A DNA stretch of 64,000 nt from Paenibacillus sp. 1011MAR3C5. GTDB taxonomy: Bacteria > Bacillota > Bacilli > Paenibacillales > Paenibacillaceae. Location: the NCBI RefSeq assembly GCF_003591485.1, contig NZ_QZCF01000010.1, positions 62,001 through 126,000 on the forward strand, written 5' to 3'. The notes under the pieces were generated by a model. The model had not been told where the DNA came from, did not search any database, and saw only the letters and a list, made by a program, of their open reading frames with translations. This document shows positions 33,967-43,218 of this stretch, in pieces; within the stretch, counting starts at the first letter, position 1, and every line of letters starts with the position of its first letter. Position numbers and translations under genes: made by a program.

Positions 33967-34389
33967 ATGAAGGAAATTCCTCTCGCCTACGTTCGCAGCA
34001 ACCAGGCTGGCATCGTCGCGACATTGCTGATCGCCATCATCCTCCAATTGCCGTGGCTGATCGTCGTGTTATGGATCGTACAGCTGCTCGGCTTGCTGCT
34101 CGGACCTAAAGCTAATTTGTTTATCGCGATTGTCCGGCCTTTCGTATCGAAATATACGGCATCCGGCAAGACCGAAGCAGCAGAGCTCCAGCGATTCAAC
34201 AACTCGCTTGGCATCCTGTTTCTGACCTGCTCGCTGCTCAGCTTCCTGCTGGGCTGGAGCGCGGCCGGATATGTATTCGCCGGCATGATGGGAGCCGCCG
34301 CTCTTGGCGCTTTGTTCGGCTACTGCATCGGCTGCACGATTTATTTCCAATACAAACAGCTTCGCGCAAGAAGGCTGAGCCGCGGTTAA
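33967..34389 (+). CDS. DUF4395-family membrane protein
   Basis: A 140-residue membrane protein with about four hydrophobic segments. The opening SNQAGIVATLLIAIILQLPWLIVVLW and the middle RFNNSLGILFLTCSLLSFLLGW fit the DUF4395 family, small membrane proteins of unknown function that in some genomes sit near thiol-redox genes. AAGGTAGG precedes the ATG. It is monocistronic, convergent with tgl, with a terminator overlapping its end. Confidence 0.75.
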   Translation: MKEIPLAYVRSNQAGIVATLLIAIILQLPWLIVVLWIVQLLGLLLGPKANLFIAIVRPFVSKYTASGKTEAAELQRFNNSLGILFLTCSLLSFLLGWSAAGYVFAGMMGAAALGALFGYCIGCTIYFQYKQLRARRLSRG

Positions 34390-34409
34390 CCCGCTGCCCA
34401 GCCTTCTTC
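34369..34409. terminator. Bidirectional terminator between DUF4395 and tgl
   Basis: AAGAAGGCTGAGC / GCCCAGCCTTCTT stem with a 15-nt loop that includes the DUF4395 stop codon. Confidence 0.7.
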
Positions 34410-34415
34410 ATGTCG

Positions 34416-35177
34416 TTATACGAGCGCTTCCTCATCCTCGCGCATCGTCAGCATACGCACGGCCTCAAAGTCCGGCCTCAGCACCAGATCCTGCAGATAC
34501 GCCGAAACCATACTGCCCGGCACCCTCGCCCTGTTCAACTGGGCAATAATCTCCTGTCCGGTGCCAATACCGATCCCGTGGCCGAAGAACAGATTGTCAT
34601 CGAGCTTGATCACGTTTTCGCCCTGCCACTCCGGCGAACCGGGATCATGATCGGGATTTTTGAAGTACATCACATCTCCGGCATACGTCTCGTTCAGGTT
34701 ATTGCTCGTTGTCAGGCGAAGATCTCTGTCATATTGCCAGTCCCGCAAAAACAGTCTTTGAAAATGCCGGTTGAACGCGGCCTCTCCAATCGTCTCCAGC
34801 ACCGCTTTGTACAGCATAATAATGATGGCCCCGGCGCATTCGAAGGCGTACAAATGCCCTTGTTCGAAGATATCCCTCACTCCAACGGAAGGCGGCACGC
34901 CCGGCCTGAGCAGAAAGCCGCCATCCGGCGTACGAATCCAGTACCTCCCGTTGCAGCGGGAATTGCTGAAGGTCGCAAAGCTGACACCGCTCTGGTACAT
35001 CGCCTTCGCAGCCTCCACGATATTCGTCCTCATCTTCAGTTCGAAGAGCAAGGCTTCCAGCGACCGGTACCCGTACATTACGGGACTGCCTTGTTTCTGC
35101 CTCAACGTCTTCCTCTCAAGCTCCGTCAGCATCCCCGGCGGGAACTGTACGGGGCTGCCGTCCGAGATTACGATCAC
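34416..35177 (-). CDS. tgl: Spore-coat protein-glutamine gamma-glutamyltransferase
   Basis: A 253-residue bacterial transglutaminase that cross-links spore coat proteins by glutamyl-lysyl bonds late in sporulation. The catalytic cysteine is C114 in HLYAFECAGAI. YFKNPDHDPGSPEWQGENVI and DDNLFFGHGIGI are the other family blocks. It starts at GTG 35177 with GGGGG 7 nt upstream. The gene is strong evidence that the host makes endospores. Monocistronic. Confidence 0.95.
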   Translation of the reverse strand: MIVISDGSPVQFPPGMLTELERKTLRQKQGSPVMYGYRSLEALLFELKMRTNIVEAAKAMYQSGVSFATFSNSRCNGRYWIRTPDGGFLLRPGVPPSVGVRDIFEQGHLYAFECAGAIIIMLYKAVLETIGEAAFNRHFQRLFLRDWQYDRDLRLTTSNNLNETYAGDVMYFKNPDHDPGSPEWQGENVIKLDDNLFFGHGIGIGTGQEIIAQLNRARVPGSMVSAYLQDLVLRPDFEAVRMLTMREDEEALV

Positions 35178-35275
35178 GTCATTTCCCCCAAGCTGTTGGT
35201 ATGATTAGGTTATTGTACGTGGGCAATCGTCGTTTGGTGAGTTGAAAAAACAGCAGACAGGCGCAATTAGGAAAT

Positions 35276-36055
35276 TTATGCCATTAACAATCCCGCTTCG
35301 ATCAGTCCGTTGCGGATGCCGTTCTCGTCCACATGCGTCGTCACATAGTTGGCGAAAGGCAGCAATTCCGGATGCGAATTGCCCATCGCCACGCCGAAGC
35401 CGACATACTCCAGCATCTCCTTATCGTTCAGGCCGTCTCCAAAGGCCGCAGCATGCTCTGGCGTAAGCCCCAGCTTGTCCAGGAGCGCTGCAATGCCTTG
35501 CGCCTTGGAGCCGCCGAGCGGCAGCACGTCCATCGCCTGCGGATGCCAGCGGATAAGCGTAAATTCGGATTTCAATGTCTCGTACAGATGCTCCTCATGG
35601 CTCTCGCAATGAAGGAAGGCTTGGAAAATATCGTTATCCCGCCAAAATTGCGGCTCAAAGGAAGGAAGATCAATTTTCAGTGACTGAATCGAATCCGTAA
35701 TGAACGGGTGATTGTCCCGATCGGAGCAGTAGCGGACCTCACCCTCGAACACCAGGCCATGGTCATGCTGCGCCGCAAGCGCAACCAGCGTTTCCAGCGA
35801 CTGTTTTGTAATCTTCCTTTTATAGAGCGTTTGACCCTTGTACACGACATATGCGCCGTTCATGCATACATACGAATCAATGCCCAGTTTCTCGGTTAGC
35901 GGCTTGATGAAATACGGCGCCCTGCCCGTTGCGATAACAGGCTCGATCCCCTTCTCCTTCAGCTCGCTAATTGCCTTAATTGTATCAGCAGGAATTACCT
36001 TTTCCTCGTTCACCAACGTACCGTCAATATCAAAAAATACGATTTTGTAGCTCAT
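35276..36055 (-). CDS. Cof-type HAD phosphatase
   Basis: A 259-residue HAD phosphatase of the Cof (subclass IIB) type. Motif I is FFDIDGTLVNEEK, motif II IATGRAPYF, and motifs III/IV are KAQGIAALLDKLG then AAFGDGLNDKEMLEYVG. Members dephosphorylate sugar phosphates, flavin or PLP precursors; this one cannot be assigned. GGAG lies 9-10 nt before the ATG. Confidence 0.9.
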   Translation of the reverse strand: MSYKIVFFDIDGTLVNEEKVIPADTIKAISELKEKGIEPVIATGRAPYFIKPLTEKLGIDSYVCMNGAYVVYKGQTLYKRKITKQSLETLVALAAQHDHGLVFEGEVRYCSDRDNHPFITDSIQSLKIDLPSFEPQFWRDNDIFQAFLHCESHEEHLYETLKSEFTLIRWHPQAMDVLPLGGSKAQGIAALLDKLGLTPEHAAAFGDGLNDKEMLEYVGFGVAMGNSHPELLPFANYVTTHVDENGIRNGLIEAGLLMA

Positions 36056-36118
36056 GCTGCCATTCTCCTATCCTTTTTCCTTTAGTATAAAGAATAGTAG
36101 AGGTGGCGGCTAGCCCCG

Positions 36119-36580
36119 TTACCAGCCAAAATCTAGCGACTTGCCCGTCTCGGCATAGGTTTTTAGGCTGCTGAGAACGACCGCCCAGCTCTCTACCGCC
36201 TTCGCCTCGCTCGGATGATTGTCTGTGTACTGATCGTTGACAAGCGTCAGCTTTGTGCATGCCCCGGCCTGCTCCAGCGTATACACGATGCGCGATGTCA
36301 GCTCCGCATGATTCTCGTAGTAGGATGGTCCCGGATGCTCCAGCATCGTCAGCTTGCGGCCTTCTTCGATCTCCAGGATCTCGCCGTATACATGCACCGT
36401 CTCCGGTCCGTCATTGCCAGGACCGATATAAGCAAACGGGCTGCCAGGCTTCAGATCGGACTGGAGTACGCAATCAAAGAAGATGCGGCGCGTCCCTTCC
36501 GGCTTGACCAAAGCTTCCCATACTTTTGACGGCTCCGCGCCGATATACGTGACGAATGTATGACTCATAACTGCATGCAC
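36119..36580 (-). CDS. SRPBCC/AHSA1-domain protein
   Basis: A 153-residue START-like protein of the AHSA1 group. TFVTYIGAEPSKVWEALVKPEGTRRIFFDC is the typical opening helix and strand, and LVNDQYTDNHPSEAKAVESWAVVLSSLKTYAETG the long C-terminal helix. Such proteins bind hydrophobic ligands in a deep cavity; function unknown. ATG 36580 has GAGGAG 5 nt upstream; ATG 36568 is an alternative. It is divergent from the AraC regulator gene, which may control it. Confidence 0.82.
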   Translation of the reverse strand: MHAVMSHTFVTYIGAEPSKVWEALVKPEGTRRIFFDCVLQSDLKPGSPFAYIGPGNDGPETVHVYGEILEIEEGRKLTMLEHPGPSYYENHAELTSRIVYTLEQAGACTKLTLVNDQYTDNHPSEAKAVESWAVVLSSLKTYAETGKSLDFGW

Positions 36581-36679
36581 GCTCCTCTATAGATTTGATA
36601 GATACAAGGCAAGTATAATGGAGTTCATAGAGACTGTATTGTAAAAAAGCGACAAGCCGCTTAAGGAGTGATTCAGACG

Positions 36680-37489
36680 ATGACTTCACCGCTCCAACAC
36701 GCCAGCATGGGCGTAATGAAACCCACCGAGGCGGAGAAGCGATTCCAGCTGCTCCGGTTCCCTCCGTCGCCTGAGCTGGCTCCGTTCGTCAAGCATTATT
36801 GGATCGTGAGCTGGAATCTCGGCGATGGGGTCCACTATGACCAGGATGTCATCCCGAATCCCTGCGTGAATATGGTAGTCGAGCATTCCGGCATCGCCGT
36901 ATACGGCATATCCAGCCATATGTATTCGAAGCATCTGGAGGGTGCGGGCAGAGCTTTTGGAGTCAAGTTTCATCCAGGGGGCTTCTATCCCTTTGCGAGA
37001 CAGCCTCTGACCTCGTTAACCGACGGTTCCATGAGCATGATGGACGCTTTCGGCACAGAGGGGGAGCCGTTGCTGTCCGCCTTGCGAAGCGGCGAGCCGC
37101 CCGAGGCGCTCGTTCGCCATGCCGACCGAATTTTGAGGAACGCGATACCAGAGCAGGATCCTTTCTCTGCAACCATTCTTGAAATTGTAAACTACATTCA
37201 ACAGAACCGCGATGTCACCCGTGTCGAGCAGCTCAGCGCCCACTTTAATCTGCATATACGGAAGCTCCAGCGATTATTCCACAAATACGTCGGCGTAAGC
37301 CCCAAATGGGTGATTCAGCTTTACCGTCTTCACAATGCGGCGGAGATGCTGGATCGAGGAGAAGCCGATGATTGGGCAAAACTAAGCGCGGAGCTTGGGT
37401 TCTTCGATCAGTCCCACTTCATCCGGGCGTTCAAATCGATGCTCGGCATGACGCCGGAATCTTATTATTCACTCCCGCCAGAGAGTTGA
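36680..37489 (+). CDS. AraC-family transcriptional regulator
   Basis: A 269-residue regulator with an N-terminal ligand domain of the DUF6597 type (SPELAPFVKHYWIVSWNL, GVKFHPGGFYPFARQPLTSLTDGSM) and a C-terminal AraC pair of helix-turn-helices (EQLSAHFNLHIRKLQRLFHKYVGVSPKWVIQLYRLHNA and LSAELGFFDQSHFIRAFKSMLGMTPESYY). ATG 36680 is chosen because AAGGAG lies 11 nt upstream, ending at the GTG the longer frame would use. It is divergent from the AHSA1 gene, a common pairing of regulator and target. Confidence 0.88.
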   Translation: MTSPLQHASMGVMKPTEAEKRFQLLRFPPSPELAPFVKHYWIVSWNLGDGVHYDQDVIPNPCVNMVVEHSGIAVYGISSHMYSKHLEGAGRAFGVKFHPGGFYPFARQPLTSLTDGSMSMMDAFGTEGEPLLSALRSGEPPEALVRHADRILRNAIPEQDPFSATILEIVNYIQQNRDVTRVEQLSAHFNLHIRKLQRLFHKYVGVSPKWVIQLYRLHNAAEMLDRGEADDWAKLSAELGFFDQSHFIRAFKSMLGMTPESYYSLPPES

Positions 37490-37515
37490 CCTTCAGATGT
37501 GGTATACGGTATAGT
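37486..37515 (+). promoter_or_regulatory. Promoter of the coiled-coil protein gene
   Basis: TTGACC (37486-37491, overlapping the araC stop), an 18-bp spacer, TATAGT (37510-37515). Transcripts would carry a long leader hairpin before the TTG start at 37630. Confidence 0.55.
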
Positions 37516-37542
37516 AAGGAAAAATAAGGAACGGAAATGCGG

Positions 37543-37589
37543 GAAGCACCCGCAAGGATTGACATTCGTGTCAGCCTTGCGGGTGCTTC
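37543..37589 (+). terminator. Long leader hairpin, terminator or attenuator
   Basis: A stem of about 21 bp with one mismatch: GAAGCACCCGCAAGG-A-TTGACA against TGTCA-G-CCTTGCGGGTGCTTC, with a TTCG tetraloop, followed by TTTGCGTTTT. It could end the AraC gene transcript. It also lies 28 nt downstream of a promoter whose only target is the secreted coiled-coil gene, so it may attenuate that gene. Confidence 0.7.
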
Positions 37590-37629
37590 TTTGCGTTTTC
37601 GGCCCTATTTGCCAAAGGAGGAATTTATC

Positions 37630-38448
37630 TTGAAAGCCCCGTTCATGCTTCGAATTGTTTGTCTTGTCCTCGCTTTGTCGCTAGCCGGATCGGCAGCGGC
37701 ATCGGCTGCGCCGTTCGAATTTTCCGCTACGGCGAAGAAATCGTTCGACAAAATCGTGGATAACGCCAAAGCTTCCGCCGCCACACAGCTCAAGAAGAAT
37801 TACGCCGAGCTCCAGACGCTCCAGAAGCAAGATATCGGATTAGACACGAAGATTAGCGCGCTCCGTTACAAAAACCAGGAGAATGATACGCTCATGCGCA
37901 AGCGGATCAAGGACATCGACAAAAGCAAAATCGCTTCGCTGGCAGGAGACGTTGCTAAGACGAAGCAAAGATACAAGCCGCTATTCGATCTATACGATAC
38001 GCAGAGATCGCAGCTCAGCCTCGCCAAAGCCGCCAAAAACAAAGAGCTGACCTCCATCATTAACGTAAAAGTCGAAGTAACAAAAATCGCCGTCCAAGCA
38101 GCCAAAAAGGATATTAGCGCCAAAGAAGCTGCCGTGAAGAAAGCGAAGTCGGACGCCACCGCCAAAACAAAAGCCCTACGGGATATTCTGGATGCCAACA
38201 AAGCGACGGAGTCGCGGATCAAAGCGGCCAAAAGCGCCGCAAGCCAGACAAAGAAGCTGTTCACCGCAGAATCCAAGGTGCTGCTGCAGACGGTGCGCAG
38301 CGGCGACACATCCGGCACCTCCGCTTCTCTGTCCCGGATGCTGGTGCATATTAGACAGATTCTGATCAACAAAACGAATATGCATTATTACGAGACGCAG
38401 ATTGCTTCTGTCATAGCCAAAGCAGAGGCCAAGCTGAAGAGCTACTAG
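37630..38448 (+). CDS. Secreted coiled-coil protein of unknown function
   Basis: A 272-residue exported protein I cannot assign to a named family. The TTG at 37630 is chosen because GGAGG lies 9 nt upstream and because it opens a clean signal peptide (MKAPFMLRIVCLVLALSLAG, cleavage near ASAA). The mature part is almost entirely helical and Lys/Ala rich, with heptad character in ISALRYKNQENDTLMRKRIKD and in KDISAKEAAVKKAKSDATAK. Unlike typical cell-wall hydrolases it has no catalytic or wall-binding module. Monocistronic behind a leader hairpin. Confidence 0.8.
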   Translation: MKAPFMLRIVCLVLALSLAGSAAASAAPFEFSATAKKSFDKIVDNAKASAATQLKKNYAELQTLQKQDIGLDTKISALRYKNQENDTLMRKRIKDIDKSKIASLAGDVAKTKQRYKPLFDLYDTQRSQLSLAKAAKNKELTSIINVKVEVTKIAVQAAKKDISAKEAAVKKAKSDATAKTKALRDILDANKATESRIKAAKSAASQTKKLFTAESKVLLQTVRSGDTSGTSASLSRMLVHIRQILINKTNMHYYETQIASVIAKAEAKLKSY

Positions 38449-38490
38449 CCATGCGTGGACATACAAAGTCTCTTCCTTCAGACAGGGAAA

Positions 38491-38525
38491 GACGGCTCCA
38501 AGCCGTATTTCCGCTTAGAACCGTC
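38491..38525. terminator. Bidirectional hairpin between convergent genes
   Basis: 13-bp stem with G-U pairs, GACGGCTCCAAGC / GCTTAGAACCGTC. It lies between the coiled-coil gene and the GH87 gene and follows both stop codons. Confidence 0.6.
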
Positions 38526-38535
38526 CCTATTATCT

Positions 38536-41500
38536 TTACGGGTTAATAATAATGTTGAACGTCGATGTCGTATTTTTAATATCCTGATGATTGTTGATCA
38601 GCTTCAGATTGTTGAACGTGACGGAGCCAACGGCCGGACCTTGGCCCGGCTCTGGCATCTCATTGACCCAAATGCCGTAGCCCGACTTCGCATCGAAGGC
38701 GTCGCCGCTCTTCTGCGCTCCGGAAATCGTAATATTGCTGAAGACCGTGTCGGTGACCGGATTTTCCGGCTGCGAGCCGGTGTACTTCGTCTGGAACATA
38801 ATGCCGGAGTAGGTCGGATCGATAATGTCGACATTATTGACCCGGATGCCCTGGAATACCTTCGAGGCCGAGAATACCCAGATGCCCGGGAACGTCTGGC
38901 CGTTCCAGAAGTGGCCGCCCGCCCTTACAATCGAGATGTTCTCGAAGTTCGTCGTAGGCGAAGCCCCGAAGCCATTCATCGGATAGCCGAAGTCCAGCGA
39001 GCTGATCGTAATGCCGGAGTACGTCAGCGTGTCTGCGATGTAGATATTGCGGAATGTGTTGCCGTAGCCGCCGTATACCGCCACACCCGCCGCACGCCAT
39101 GGCAGTATGGCCGTCAGATTCTCATAGACGTTGCTGTGCATATCCGCGCCGCCTGCGTCGATCGCGGAGAATAGCGCAAAGCTATCGTCGCCAGTCGATC
39201 TAGCTTCGACGTTGGACACCAGGTTATGCGTGCTGCCGTTCGTCATGTTGATGCCATCCGCATACATGTTGCGAATACGAGAGTTCGTAATCTTCATGTA
39301 GTCCGTATTAGCGCCCCAGTAGAGGCAAACCATATGTTCCGCCCAGATGTTGTCGATCGTCATATTGGCGACATTGCTGAAGTCGAACACTTTGCCCGGA
39401 CCGTCAATGCGCGACGTATAATTGCCGAAGTACGCAAACCCTTTGAAAGTAGAGCCATTCGCCGAGCTTTCCGCCCGGAAGCCGACATCCGTATTGTTCT
39501 GGTTCGACGGAGCGTAGAAACGCGTATACCAAGGGCCTGCTCCGACGATTTGTACAGGCTTACCGTACACCTGGAACTTGTTCGCCGTCTCGTAATTGCC
39601 CGGCGGCAGGTAGACACCTACCAGATTGCCCGTCGTATCCATGCGCACCTGATCCAGCGCGTTTTGCACCGCTTGATGCGTGAAGCCCGACGGCGTTACA
39701 TATTTGGCCGGATCGGGATTGGCGATTGGCGATACATGCTCCAGATTAATAAAGTCGATGGCATAGCTTGTTGTGTTGGCCGCATCCTTTTGCAGCCTGA
39801 TCTTGCTTCCTTGCGGGATGACTGTATCGAACATAATATTAGCTTCGTCATAGATATGTCGTGGCGACCCTTCGGACGGATTGTTCGAGGGGCTGGCTTC
39901 ATTGCCATAATGCCATGTGTGCTTCGAAGTGAGAGGGATCGCTTTCGCAAACACGCCATCCACGTATACATTCAGCGTAGAGTTCTGTCCCTGGCCATTG
40001 GCTGAATCCGGGATGGAGTACCGTGCCACAAGCGTATTTGTGCTTGCTTTGGCCGTAAACTCCACATAGCTGCCAGTGGTGTTCAGTGTAACGGCTTTGC
40101 GGCCTGATGCTTCACCCGCCAGATCGCCGATGATTCGGTTAGGCCCGACAATGGAAGCTCCGCCGCCGATTGCCGCATCCTCCGCTTCATACATGTCGTA
40201 CGGCATATTAGCCCCGCGTCCGACAAAGAAAGGCTGCGAGCTGCTGTTGTTGCCCTGCTTCACCGGCAGTTCATTGGCATCTGCCGCAACCTGCACATTC
40301 ACGTTGTATTTGCCGTTGCCTGCCGTCCATGTTCCCATAACGACTGGCGCAGTTGTCACACCGCTGCCAATTACGCCGGTATATGCGCCTGTCAGCGTCT
40401 TCAGGACCGCATTGGTCGTCGAGTCGGTGATCGTCAACGTCAGGTTATGCGCGCCTCCCGCCGAGGCAATCGTGCCTTGGTTTTTCAATGCGACGGAGAA
40501 GGTTACCGTATTCCCCGCCGACGGATTGCTCGGAGACCAGCTCACCGACGAGGCGATTAAATCCGAGCTTGCAACGGGACTGACTACAAGTGGCGACTGG
40601 CTGGTATAGCTGTTGTTATTTTCATTTAGCTCAATGATGCTATTCGCCTCGTCTGCCTTCGCCGACACCGCATAGCTTCCGGCATTGCGGTTGCCGGTAT
40701 TAACGAATACATTCGTAGAAGCTCCCGCAGCCAGTGCGCCTACAGGAGCGGTTCCGACCAGCGTTGTACCCAGGTAAAAGTTTACGTTCGTTGCTCCAGA
40801 TGCTAGTGTGCCGGTATTCGCAATGGTCGCTTGAAGCGTAATGGCGTTGGTCTCTATCGGTGATTGAGGCGTCCATGACAAGCCCGTAACCGTCAAATCC
40901 GGGTTTGGAGCCTGCGAGCCGATGACCTGGAACTCCGCTACTTGCCCTGCGCTCGATCCGGTATTGGCGGTGAAGCGCAGACGAACCTCCTTCGCTGTAG
41001 CCGATACCGGTATCGTCACCGTATTGCCCGCAGCAGGATTAAACGAATAGTTGGCCGAGGCGGCAATGGTCGTGAATCCCGATGTGCTCTGCTCGCGGCC
41101 CTGCACCTCCAGCGTCTGCGTTCTCGTGCCCCAAGCGGAGCTAGGATTCAGTTTAAGCACAATGGACGTCACATTCGCATTGGCGCCGAGATCGACAGTG
41201 AGCAAGTTAGGATAGGAGCCGCCCGCTCCTTCCCAATAGGTGTTCACATCATTATCGTTCGCATTCGTTGCGATGAATGTATGAACATAGGACGAGCCCG
41301 TAATCGGCTTGCCTACAGCCAGATTGCTGCCAGAGCCTGGCGTTGGCGTCGGTGTCGGTGATACGGTCGGTGTTGGGGTAAGCGTTGGTGTTGGTGTTGG
41401 TGTTGGTGTTGGTGTTGGTGTTGGTGTTGGTGTTGGTGTTGGTGTTGGTGTTGGTGTTGGTGTTGTGGAAGGGGTTACCGTAATGGAATCCAGATTGACA

Positions 41501-42381
41501 TTTGCTGAATCTCCCGGATCGTACTTATACGCAATTGTATTCGTACCGGAATTGAGCGTCAGCGATTCCTTTTGCGTTGCCCATTGCGACCAAGAGGATT
41601 GGCTGGCCAGCGTTGTTTGCTTTACTTTTGTGCCATTCACGTATACGCTAACGGTCTTGCTGCTGCCCGAGGCATTGCCATACCTTAGCGTGACGTCATA
41701 TGTTCCAGCGGAAGCTGCCTGTACCTGAAATGCTGTGCTCGCTCCTTGCTGCCAATAGCCGTCTACGAAGCCGGAGCCGGTGTAGCCGGCATGATCATTG
41801 TTGATCTTGGCGCCGCCCGTTAGGGTGGCCGCTTCTGCTTCATAGACGCCAGAAGTGCTGACAGGCGTTCCGATCACTTCCAGCTCCGACAATTGGCCTG
41901 CCGACCATCCGGTATTAGCCGTGTAATAGATGCGCACAAACCTCGTGTCGGCCGAGGGCAGATCAATGTTCACCGTATTGCCCGTATTCGGATTAAATGT
42001 ATAAGACGAAGATGCGACAATCGTATTGTAAGCGCTGCCATTTATGCTGCCTTGAATAGATATGGTTTGGCTTCTAGCCTCCCAGCTCCCCGGAAGCTTC
42101 AGCGTAACACGAGTGATGCTGGACAAGCCTCCAAGATCTACTGCGATCCACTGCGGGAACGCGTTATTCGCGCTTTCCCAATACGATCCCTGGTTGCCGT
42201 CATTGGCATTGCCCGGGCCGTACGGAGGCACAAACGAGCTGGCGGACATCGTCTTGCCTGCTGCCAGGTTGCTGGCCGCAGAAGTGGTCGGCGGATAAAG
42301 CGTAAGCTGTGACAATAAAAGTGTGAACGCTAGCAAAGCAATCAGTATAGCTCGATGTCTAGGGTAGGAAATGGTTTTCAT
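38536..42381 (-). CDS. GH87 alpha-1,3-glucanase (mutanase/mycodextranase), multimodular
   Basis: A 1281-residue secreted enzyme that should hydrolyse alpha-1,3-glucan of fungal walls or dental-type biofilms. Layout: signal peptide (1-36), discoidin/F5-8C domain (38-172), CBM6 (about 178-302), Thr-Pro linker (304-348), second discoidin (350-492), two CARDB-like beta domains (495-600, 604-720), a CBM-like domain starting YDMYEAEDAAIGGG, then the beta-helix catalytic domain to the end. This order matches the Paenibacillus Agl type. Candidate catalytic acids are D1042 (MYADGINMTNG) and D1065-D1066 (ARSTGDDSF), the three-Asp pattern of GH87. GAGGAGG lies upstream of the ATG. Monocistronic. Pectate-lyase-like folds share the helix, but the accessory set favours GH87. 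Confidence 0.9.
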   Translation of the reverse strand: MKTISYPRHRAILIALLAFTLLLSQLTLYPPTTSAASNLAAGKTMSASSFVPPYGPGNANDGNQGSYWESANNAFPQWIAVDLGGLSSITRVTLKLPGSWEARSQTISIQGSINGSAYNTIVASSSYTFNPNTGNTVNIDLPSADTRFVRIYYTANTGWSAGQLSELEVIGTPVSTSGVYEAEAATLTGGAKINNDHAGYTGSGFVDGYWQQGASTAFQVQAASAGTYDVTLRYGNASGSSKTVSVYVNGTKVKQTTLASQSSWSQWATQKESLTLNSGTNTIAYKYDPGDSANVNLDSITVTPSTTPTPTPTPTPTPTPTPTPTPTPTPTPTLTPTPTVSPTPTPTPGSGSNLAVGKPITGSSYVHTFIATNANDNDVNTYWEGAGGSYPNLLTVDLGANANVTSIVLKLNPSSAWGTRTQTLEVQGREQSTSGFTTIAASANYSFNPAAGNTVTIPVSATAKEVRLRFTANTGSSAGQVAEFQVIGSQAPNPDLTVTGLSWTPQSPIETNAITLQATIANTGTLASGATNVNFYLGTTLVGTAPVGALAAGASTNVFVNTGNRNAGSYAVSAKADEANSIIELNENNNSYTSQSPLVVSPVASSDLIASSVSWSPSNPSAGNTVTFSVALKNQGTIASAGGAHNLTLTITDSTTNAVLKTLTGAYTGVIGSGVTTAPVVMGTWTAGNGKYNVNVQVAADANELPVKQGNNSSSQPFFVGRGANMPYDMYEAEDAAIGGGASIVGPNRIIGDLAGEASGRKAVTLNTTGSYVEFTAKASTNTLVARYSIPDSANGQGQNSTLNVYVDGVFAKAIPLTSKHTWHYGNEASPSNNPSEGSPRHIYDEANIMFDTVIPQGSKIRLQKDAANTTSYAIDFINLEHVSPIANPDPAKYVTPSGFTHQAVQNALDQVRMDTTGNLVGVYLPPGNYETANKFQVYGKPVQIVGAGPWYTRFYAPSNQNNTDVGFRAESSANGSTFKGFAYFGNYTSRIDGPGKVFDFSNVANMTIDNIWAEHMVCLYWGANTDYMKITNSRIRNMYADGINMTNGSTHNLVSNVEARSTGDDSFALFSAIDAGGADMHSNVYENLTAILPWRAAGVAVYGGYGNTFRNIYIADTLTYSGITISSLDFGYPMNGFGASPTTNFENISIVRAGGHFWNGQTFPGIWVFSASKVFQGIRVNNVDIIDPTYSGIMFQTKYTGSQPENPVTDTVFSNITISGAQKSGDAFDAKSGYGIWVNEMPEPGQGPAVGSVTFNNLKLINNHQDIKNTTSTFNIIINP
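41384..41464. repeat. Hexanucleotide microsatellite coding the Thr-Pro linker
   Basis: About 13.5 copies of GTTGGT on the plus strand, read as Thr-Pro on the coding strand. A 6-bp unit can change copy number without frameshift, so linker length may vary between strains. Confidence 0.9.
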
Positions 42382-42561
42382 TATGTTCCTCCTCTATTCT
42401 TTTTTCAAATACTGAGCCAATCCTAACAACTCTTTTTCGCCTGTATGCCGCTTTACTCACGCCTCCTCTCCATCTTCTCGGCTTCCCGGTCACTTACACT
42501 ATACGGCACCCTCACCGTCCATCCTAGGCGTATTCTTAAGCTTTGTATGTCTATTCTTACA

Positions 42562-42596
42562 ATAAAAAAAGAGGAGCCCCGCTTAGCCCCTCTTGT
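42562..42596 (-). terminator. Terminator of the small membrane protein gene
   Basis: AAGAGG-AGC / GCC-CCTCTT arms around CCCGCTTA. On the minus strand it is followed by TTTTTTTATT. It lies just past the stop at 42598. Confidence 0.8.
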
Positions 42597-42597
42597 C

Positions 42598-42990
42598 TCA
42601 TCTTGTTTTTCTATAGCGCAATACTGCAACAACAACCTCTGCTACGATCCCAACGGCGATGCCGCCTACCGTCACCATCATGAAGGACAGAAAGCTGATC
42701 AAGTCCTCCCAGCCCGTCTTGTCCGATCCGTATAAGGCCATTGCAGCAAGCCCTGCGATTAATCCCGCATTTGAAAATCCCCATAGCCAGCGCGCCCCGA
42801 ACCAGCCTGCAGCACTGAATGCGAATGACACGACGGCTGCCAGCAGCAGCATTCTAAAAGCATATACACCTGTGAAGACTTGACCCATATGCACAAAACG
42901 AATGAGCCATATCGCCGCGCCGACGATTATAGTCATTCCAGCCGCGATGCCCCACCACTTGCCGCTTTTTGCCGCGGGAATCCATTTCAT
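42598..42990 (-). CDS. Small membrane protein of unknown function
   Basis: A 130-residue protein with four hydrophobic segments (near residues 13-35, 42-60, 66-82 and 92-120). I do not recognise the family. ATG 42990 (MKWIPAAKSGKWWG) is chosen because GGAGAGG is 5-6 nt upstream; the longer frame adds 26 unrelated residues. It has its own terminator and appears to be a single-gene unit. Confidence 0.65.
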   Translation of the reverse strand: MKWIPAAKSGKWWGIAAGMTIIVGAAIWLIRFVHMGQVFTGVYAFRMLLLAAVVSFAFSAAGWFGARWLWGFSNAGLIAGLAAMALYGSDKTGWEDLISFLSFMMVTVGGIAVGIVAEVVVAVLRYRKTR

Positions 42991-43218
42991 GGTTACCTCT
43001 CCTTCTCCCATCAGCCTTATGCATAAATAGACGCGCCGAAAGTCACAAGGTTTCGCTGGTAACCGCATACATTAGTCCTTATGTCTTAGACGGCATTCGT
43101 CTTGCCCGTTATCCTTGATTCGCGACCTCGCCAAGAACAGGATTCTCAGCTTCTGCTTATATTCTGCGTAATTGGCGTAAAACCTGTTTGAACGACGGAT
43201 ATGTCCTACAGCAATGCA

